Positions 32,351 to 33,954 of a stretch of DNA of 33,954 bases are shown here, piece after piece. Position 1 is the stretch's first letter. Every line of letters begins with the position of its first letter. Position numbers and translations under genes: made by a program. The notes below the pieces were generated by a model that was not told where the DNA came from, made no database searches, and saw only the letters and a list, made by a program, of their open reading frames with translations. Source of the stretch: Streptomyces sp. CB01580 (GTDB taxonomy: Bacteria > Actinomycetota > Actinomycetes > Streptomycetales > Streptomycetaceae); NCBI RefSeq assembly GCF_001905795.1, contig NZ_LIXJ01000046.1:1-33954 (forward strand), in the 5' to 3' direction.

Positions 32351-33427
32351 ATGCCCAGAAAAGCGATCATCGTGGGCGGCGGCATCGGAGGCCTCGCCGC
32401 CGCCGTGCACCTGCAGGCCAACAACTGGAACGTTGAGGTACACGAACGCGCCCCCGCGCCGCCCGGCACCGGCACCTCGCTCGGCCTGTGGCCCGGCGCG
32501 CTGCAGGCGCTTGACACTCTCGGCCTCGGGGACACAGCTCGCCGACTCGCCCGGCCGGCGGCTTACGGTGCCTTCGTACGCGCCGACGGCGGCCTCATCG
32601 GGAACGTCGACATGGCCGCTCTGCGCCGCCGCACCGGCGACGCCGTCCATGTGACCGCCCGGCCCGCGCTGCTGCAGACGCTGGCCGCCGCGCTCGCCGA
32701 CGGGGTTGTGCGCTACGGCTCCGCAGTGACCGATGTCCGCGAGCTCACCGGCTACGACGTGGTCATCGCCGCCGACGGCCTGCGCAGCCGGGCCCGCACG
32801 GTGCTCTTCGGCGACGCGCACCGCCCCCGCTACTCCGGCGTCACCGCCTGGCACGGCACCGCCGACCTCGACACCGACGGGATGACCGAGACCTGGGGGC
32901 GGCGCGCCCGCTTCGGTGTCATCCCGCGCGCAGGCGGCCGCACGAATTGGTTCGCCTGTGCCCCGGCAGCCGAGCGCGTGCCCGTGCCGGGCGGCGATCT
33001 GGCAGCCCTGCAGGCGTGGTTCGGCGACTGGCACCCCGGCGTGCGCCGGGTTCTGGACCACCTGGCGCAGACCGGCGGCACGGGCGTGCAGCGCAACGAC
33101 CTCTACGACCTCACCACGCCCCTGCCGAGCTACGTCAGCGGCCGCATCGCCCTCATCGGCGATGCCGCCCACGCGATGACTCCCGACCTCGGCAGGGGGG
33201 CGTGCGAGGCGCTCGTCGACGGCGTGACCGTCGCCCGTGAGCTCACCGCACGCGCGCGCGTCGAAGACGCCCTCGCCGCCTACGACGCGGCCCGTCGCCG
33301 CTCCACCCAGCGGCTCGCGCGCGCCGCCCGGCTGATGAACCGCGCGGTGCACACCCCGCGTCGGATCGCGCCGGTACGGAACGCGGCCATGCGGCTGTTC
33401 CTGACCATCGGCAGGCCACCGGCCTGA
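32351..33427 (+). CDS. FAD-dependent monooxygenase (PHBH/salicylate-hydroxylase type)
   Basis: A 358-residue class A flavoprotein monooxygenase. It has the FAD Rossmann motif AIIVGGGIGGLAAAVHL with the acidic VEVHERA, the DG motif VVIAADGLRSRAR and the second FAD motif RIALIGDAAHAMTPDLGRGA. These enzymes hydroxylate aromatic or polyketide substrates with NAD(P)H and oxygen. ATG 32351 directly precedes the FAD motif; the ribosome site is weak. Intact and normal in length. Substrate unknown; the divergent TetR gene suggests induction by the compound it modifies. Confidence 0.92.
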   Translation: MPRKAIIVGGGIGGLAAAVHLQANNWNVEVHERAPAPPGTGTSLGLWPGALQALDTLGLGDTARRLARPAAYGAFVRADGGLIGNVDMAALRRRTGDAVHVTARPALLQTLAAALADGVVRYGSAVTDVRELTGYDVVIAADGLRSRARTVLFGDAHRPRYSGVTAWHGTADLDTDGMTETWGRRARFGVIPRAGGRTNWFACAPAAERVPVPGGDLAALQAWFGDWHPGVRRVLDHLAQTGGTGVQRNDLYDLTTPLPSYVSGRIALIGDAAHAMTPDLGRGACEALVDGVTVARELTARARVEDALAAYDAARRRSTQRLARAARLMNRAVHTPRRIAPVRNAAMRLFLTIGRPPA

Positions 33428-33485
33428 CTCCCGCCAGGCGCATCCTGCACCTCCGCCTCCGCCCCAACCTCCCAGGCCAATACAC

Positions 33486-33954
33486 CTAGTACTGCAATCA
33501 CATTTACTGGTGGGGCAGTTGTGAGTTCTGCCGGTGAGTGTGGTTGTGTTCTGCCGTGTCTGTGGATCTTGGGGTGGGGCAGGTCGAGGCCTGGCAGGGG
33601 ATGCTGTCCGGGCTGCATGAACGGTTCGCTGGGCGTTTTGCCAGGTCCGAGCCTCGGGCGCGTGCCCTGACGTATATGGCGGGGTTGATCGCTCCGCTGG
33701 AGCGGAAAAACGGGTGGACGCTGGCAGGGCGTGCGGGTGAGGGGCATCCGATCGGGATGCAGCGTCTTTTGGGCGAGGCGGACTGGGACGTGGACGGTGT
33801 CCGTGACGACGTGCGGGACTTCGTCGTGGAGACCATCGGTGCCAGGGACGGGATCCTGATCGGTGATGACACCGGCTTCCTGAAGAAGGGCACGGGGTCG
33901 GCGGGCGTCCAGCGGCAGTACACCGGGACGGCGGGGGCTTGTAATTAAATAACT
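33486..33954 (+). mobile_element. IS701-family insertion sequence, left end and transposase N-terminus
   Basis: A CTAG at 33486-33489 is followed by TACTGCAATCAC, fitting the left end of an IS701-type element. The transposase frame (probable start GTG 33556) reads VEAWQGMLSGLHERFAGRFA, RSEPRARALTYMAGLIAPLE and RKNGWTLAGRAGEGHPIGMQ, up to the first catalytic Asp in LIGDDTGFLKKGTGSAGVQR QYTGTAGAC. There it ends in AAT TAA within an AT-rich string (about 33939-33954) unlike anything in the IS. The rest of the transposase is missing, either because the copy is truncated or because the sequence ends there artificially. Confidence 0.8.

Noticed and set aside
20733..33427. A secondary-metabolite cluster (thioesterase, hydrolase, monooxygenase)
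   Set aside because: The genes are 10 kb apart, separately regulated, and no synthase or assembly-line gene is present.
1..33954. CRISPR array near the Cas3 fragment
   Set aside because: No regularly spaced ~28-37 bp repeats are visible anywhere in the window.
1..33954. Composite transposon bounded by the two terminal IS elements
   Set aside because: The left IS is IS630-type and the right one IS701-type; unlike elements do not form a composite unit.

Overview
The window looks like accessory DNA from a Streptomyces-type actinomycete. It is very GC-rich with strongly GC-biased third codon positions, uses many GTG/TTG starts, encodes a protease with an LAETG sortase tail, an MmpS-like lipoprotein, a class II HelD protein and a 'Ku plus integrase debris' background, and has little operon continuity. 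No rRNA, tRNA or CRISPR array was seen. Several intact regulator/target pairs sit between degraded genes and transposon debris, as is common in chromosome arms (an inference).

Left part (1-12.6 kb): an IS630-type transposase broken by a TGG-to-TGA change; a 164-bp hairpin element at a CTAG site; a divergent GNAT acetyltransferase / MocR regulator pair bracketed by copies of CGGCACTAG; a two-component system whose kinase carries an extra C-terminal membrane segment and exported domain; a divergent secreted serine protease with a sortase tail; an SGNH hydrolase; a tiny zinc-ribbon ORF that was not on the long-ORF scale; a metabolite:H+ symporter and an L-2-hydroxyglutarate oxidase-like gene, divergent from a FadR-type regulator across a 19-bp perfect inverted repeat containing two TGTATACA sites.

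Middle (12.6-20.3 kb): a gene graveyard with an integrase-like fragment, a DUF4097 fragment, a frameshifted recombinase-like gene, an unknown 148-aa protein, a 46-aa ORF, an orphan Cas3 helicase piece, a DUF6892-like gene and the first ~19 codons of a Ku gene. This is followed by an intact HelD-type RNA polymerase-rescue ATPase with a clear RBS and terminator.

Right part (20.3-34 kb): a LysE exporter remnant leading into a PaaI thioesterase / metallo-beta-lactamase-fold pair; a TetR regulator divergent from an MmpS-like lipoprotein over two operator-like sites; a secreted beta/gamma-crystallin-like protein; a second hairpin element of the same MITE family as the first; a polytopic membrane protein, a CPBP protease, a doubly frameshifted response regulator with a 4x9-bp in-frame repeat, and a histidine kinase stub; an FtsK/TraB-like translocase broken by several one-base indels; a DUF1648 membrane protein; a TetR / FAD-monooxygenase divergent pair with twin operators; and the start of an IS701-type transposase that breaks into AT-rich sequence at the window end.

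Taken together, the working parts are small self-regulated modules (regulator plus divergent target). The most interesting are the snugly bracketed GNAT-MocR cassette, the L-2-hydroxyglutarate uptake/oxidation module with its twin operator, and the kinase with a C-terminal exported domain facing a sortase-anchored protease.
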